This document shows, in pieces, positions 61,872-64,000 of a stretch of DNA of 64,000 nucleotides; the first letter of the stretch is position 1; each line of letters opens with the position of its first letter. Below the pieces are notes generated by a model. That model did no database searches. It saw only the letters and a list, made by a program, of their open reading frames with translations, and was not told where the DNA came from. The position numbers were made by a program, and so were the translations under genes. This stretch comes from Argentina anserina (lineage: Eukaryota; Streptophyta; Magnoliopsida; Rosales; Rosaceae): assembly GCF_933775445.1 (NCBI RefSeq), contig NC_065876.1, positions 16,182,001-16,246,000 of the forward strand, given 5' to 3'.

Positions 61872-62280
61872 GGAAAAAACTTGCGTACAAACTAGTATGT
61901 ACGCGTGCGTCCAAACTCTCGTTTATTTGCACACTTTGCGAATATAAATACATGATTTTAACCGTTCAAAAGTTTAGTTTATTACTAAAGATCATTTCTG
62001 TAAAATATCAACATAAACAAAAATCGTTTTCATAGTCGATTGCATCAAACAAATTGACGGTTGATCATGAGACTACTAACTTTTCCCATAACCGTTCATT
62101 TGTTTGATGCAATCGACTATGAAGACGATTTTTGTTTATGTTGATATTTTACAGAAATGATCTTTAGTAATAAACTAAACTTTTGAACGGTTAAAATCAT
62201 GTATTTATATTCGCAAAGTGTGCAAATAAACGAGAGTTTGGATGCACGCGTACATACTAGTTTGTACGCAAGTTTTTTCC
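61872..62280. mobile_element. 409-bp palindromic MITE
   Basis: Arms 61872-about 62065 and about 62095-62280 are almost perfectly complementary (ggaaaaaacttgcgtacaaa at both ends), with a short loop (gatcatgagactactaac). The flanks share tcggg (61867-61871 and 62281-62285), a possible 5-bp duplication. It has no coding sequence and would form a near-perfect hairpin if transcribed. The superfamily cannot be fixed from 5 bp. Confidence 0.8.
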
Positions 62281-62409
62281 TCGGGAAAAAGAGTCGACCA
62301 GTAACCTCCTGATCTCTTATCTGATAGTCGATGACCCTTTATAGTTTATACTGTGCGACTCACTTGTTAATGTTTCTCAAAATAATGCCTAATACTGTAT
62401 CTGTACGGC

Positions 62410-63162
62410 TCATTTGTGCACAACGTTAGTATACAAGTCTGGTAACTTTTTTAGCGACCAAAAATAGAACCAAGAGTAATTATTATCCAGACTTCCAGAG
62501 TAACCATTAACCAGAAACAAGTTCCACGAATACTGAGCATTAACTGGGATGATCATCTGACTTGCATGCTCTTTGGAGCTGAAATAATATGGTTCATAGA
62601 CCACCAAGGACACGTTCACCTTAGGGGTGGGAGGAAGAGCAGCCCATTTTTTGGTGAACAATCCAAAGTAATCACGCTGATCGTCTCTGGTTGCGCAGCA
62701 CAAAACCAGGGCCTTACAACCGGTGGTACAAGGCAGCATGATTCACCGTCGAATGGCCACATCATACTTTTAGAGGCTAGTCTTTTAGATCTTCTAGGTT
62801 CTCATAACATGGGAGGAAACTGAGACTGAAGTTTCTTGATATGGTTTTGAAATATGGATTCTCCGATGTTAGGAAGATATTTGAAGGTCGATAGATGTCG
62901 AAGAAAACTAGGGTTGTGGGAATGGGCGTCTGCAAATCATACTGGAGACGTAGATAACGGCCAATGAAATAACTATGAGATTGAGCCATCGCTTGTATAC
63001 AGACTTGCATTGGAAAGTAAGTTCATTGGGGGCAAGTCGAGAGAGAACTTCCACCAATAAAGACTCAGGAAGGTCATCAATTTTCGTGGATGATTGACAT
63101 CCTGCTCGTGTTACCCTCTTTCTACTCGTCATGGTTCCGCAGAGGGTTGGATTGGTAGACAC
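62410..63162 (-). pseudogene. F-box protein, frameshifted
   Basis: Read from 63162 leftwards, the N-terminus leads into an F-box ('DDLPESLLVEVLSRLAPNEL', then CKSVYKRW). Near 62985 the continuation (SHSYFIGRYLRLQYDLQTP) is in another frame, so at least one base has been lost or gained. A stop follows LEDLKD near 62777. The next block (ALVLCCATRDDQRDYFGLFT, 'TKKWAALPPTP', 'VYEPYYFSS') is the start of an F-box-associated domain in a further frame and ends at 62410. An intact protein would bind SKP1 in an SCF ubiquitin ligase; this copy cannot. A sequencing error could explain one break, not all. Confidence 0.75.
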
Positions 63163-64000
63163 AAATTCTTAGTCTCCTCCAAGTTATTGTTGGAAGAACA
63201 ATCTTAGAACAACACAAAACACCTCTGAAATTGAGAGATTGGAGCTTATTTCAGTAAAGACAACAACAGTTGGGTTTTATATATCCTAGTAAAAGCTAAC
63301 AGAAACACAAGCCATAACAACCACGTATAGTATACATAAAAACGTGGTGAGTACGTTTTTGTTTCTATGTTTTAGACTGAAGCCGGATCGGACTCGTTTA
63401 CGGCTATCTACCCTCAGACAGTCAAACCCTGGGGACTGATTCCGTTTGATTTTGGCTTTAAAACCTTGATCTTCCCCCAGATGAGAGGAGATTCATACCA
63501 ATTTTACCTCATGGCTTTTTCTAAGTCTTGTTTGAGATAAATCCTTCTTCAGAAACCATAAACACCCTTTCGTTGATTTCACTAGGTCCAACGGGAATCT
63601 TATCGTCCTTTTTTGCTGTATATACTTGGATTTTGTACTTACATGTCTCAAGTGATTTCGACTCTTCGTTGGCTCTGCATGTGTTTGGCGTCTGAAATTC
63701 TCTTGGGGTTCTGATTCCTATCTTTGCATTTAGTTATAGCTTTGATCAATTGGTTATAGCTAGCTTTGATCTTGTCTACCGATATCCTGATTGCCTCCAG
63801 AACCGACTCAATTCTGTTTGTTGGAATTTTATCGTTCTTTGATGTAATGTGTTAATTAGACACTATGATAGATAAGGATGCAGCTAAAATACTCATCACT
63901 AATTAAGCTACCTTTCTCTAATTTTCTCTGTATTCCTCATATTGCTTCTTTGGAATGATAGACTTTTTCATATAACGTTTTGTTGTCACATCCTCGTTAT
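63163..64000. other. Upstream flank of the F-box pseudogene
   Basis: AT-rich, with no open frame of note and no transposon end recognised before the window edge. Confidence 0.5.

Noticed and set aside
1..64000. tRNA genes, rRNA, CRISPR arrays or phage-type systems
   Set aside because: None seen on either strand; the tRNA-like match near 41285 is the copia primer binding site, and the tandem repeats are transposon units, not spacer arrays.

Overview
The window is nuclear DNA of a flowering plant, almost certainly a eudicot. The genes have many short exons with GT..AG introns, the intergenic space is AT-rich, and there are plant-specific families: PIN-LIKES auxin carriers, a B2-type cyclin-dependent kinase, a plant-style nuclear bL12m and an F-box gene. 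A Rosaceae source would fit my impression of the sequence, but nothing here proves it. I found no rRNA, tRNA, CRISPR or bacterial features. Exon borders were read by eye; where given, they satisfy GT/AG and phase arithmetic.

Layout. 1-7918 has no convincing gene and holds remnants of hAT and Ty3/gypsy-type LTR elements. 7929-18749 is one Mutator-like element (MULE) of about 10.8 kb. It has MULE-type terminal repeats and a 10-bp target duplication matching at 8 of 10 bases. It carries an eight-exon Ulp1-like gene on plus (8317-11275), a four-exon coiled-coil gene of unknown function on minus (13140-12051), a second truncated Ulp1 catalytic module on plus (13300-13957), and a broken FAR1/MuDR-type transposase on minus (17974-15260). 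19574-50502 is a transposon graveyard with many hAT family elements, a solo LTR, and a nearly complete Ty1/copia element nested in an older TIR element. A PILS pseudogene (20583-24982), a PILS exon 1-2 fragment (about 34408-34711) and a bL12m gene (44827-45853) lie within it. 51047-58164 holds two tandem PILS genes that look intact. 58432-60018 (minus) is a complete CDKB2 kinase gene. A non-LTR retroposon, a palindromic MITE and an F-box pseudogene fill the rest.

How the genes relate. The four PILS loci share orientation and exon structure, and the last two also share their upstream region, so they are a local tandem family: two intact copies, one frameshifted, one fragment. PILS proteins are ER auxin carriers. 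CDKB2 drives G2/M and lies tail to tail with the last PILS gene, 267 bp apart. bL12m is a mitoribosome stalk protein. There is no sign these genes form a pathway; they are ordinary neighbours between transposons.

The most unusual objects are: the MULE, whose long Ulp1-like gene is open although all but one of its catalytic positions are replaced; a hAT-like family filled with a tandem array of roughly 505-bp units that are themselves imperfect palindromes; and a 1.07-kb near-complete foldback element with a perfect 9-bp target duplication inside a PILS intron.
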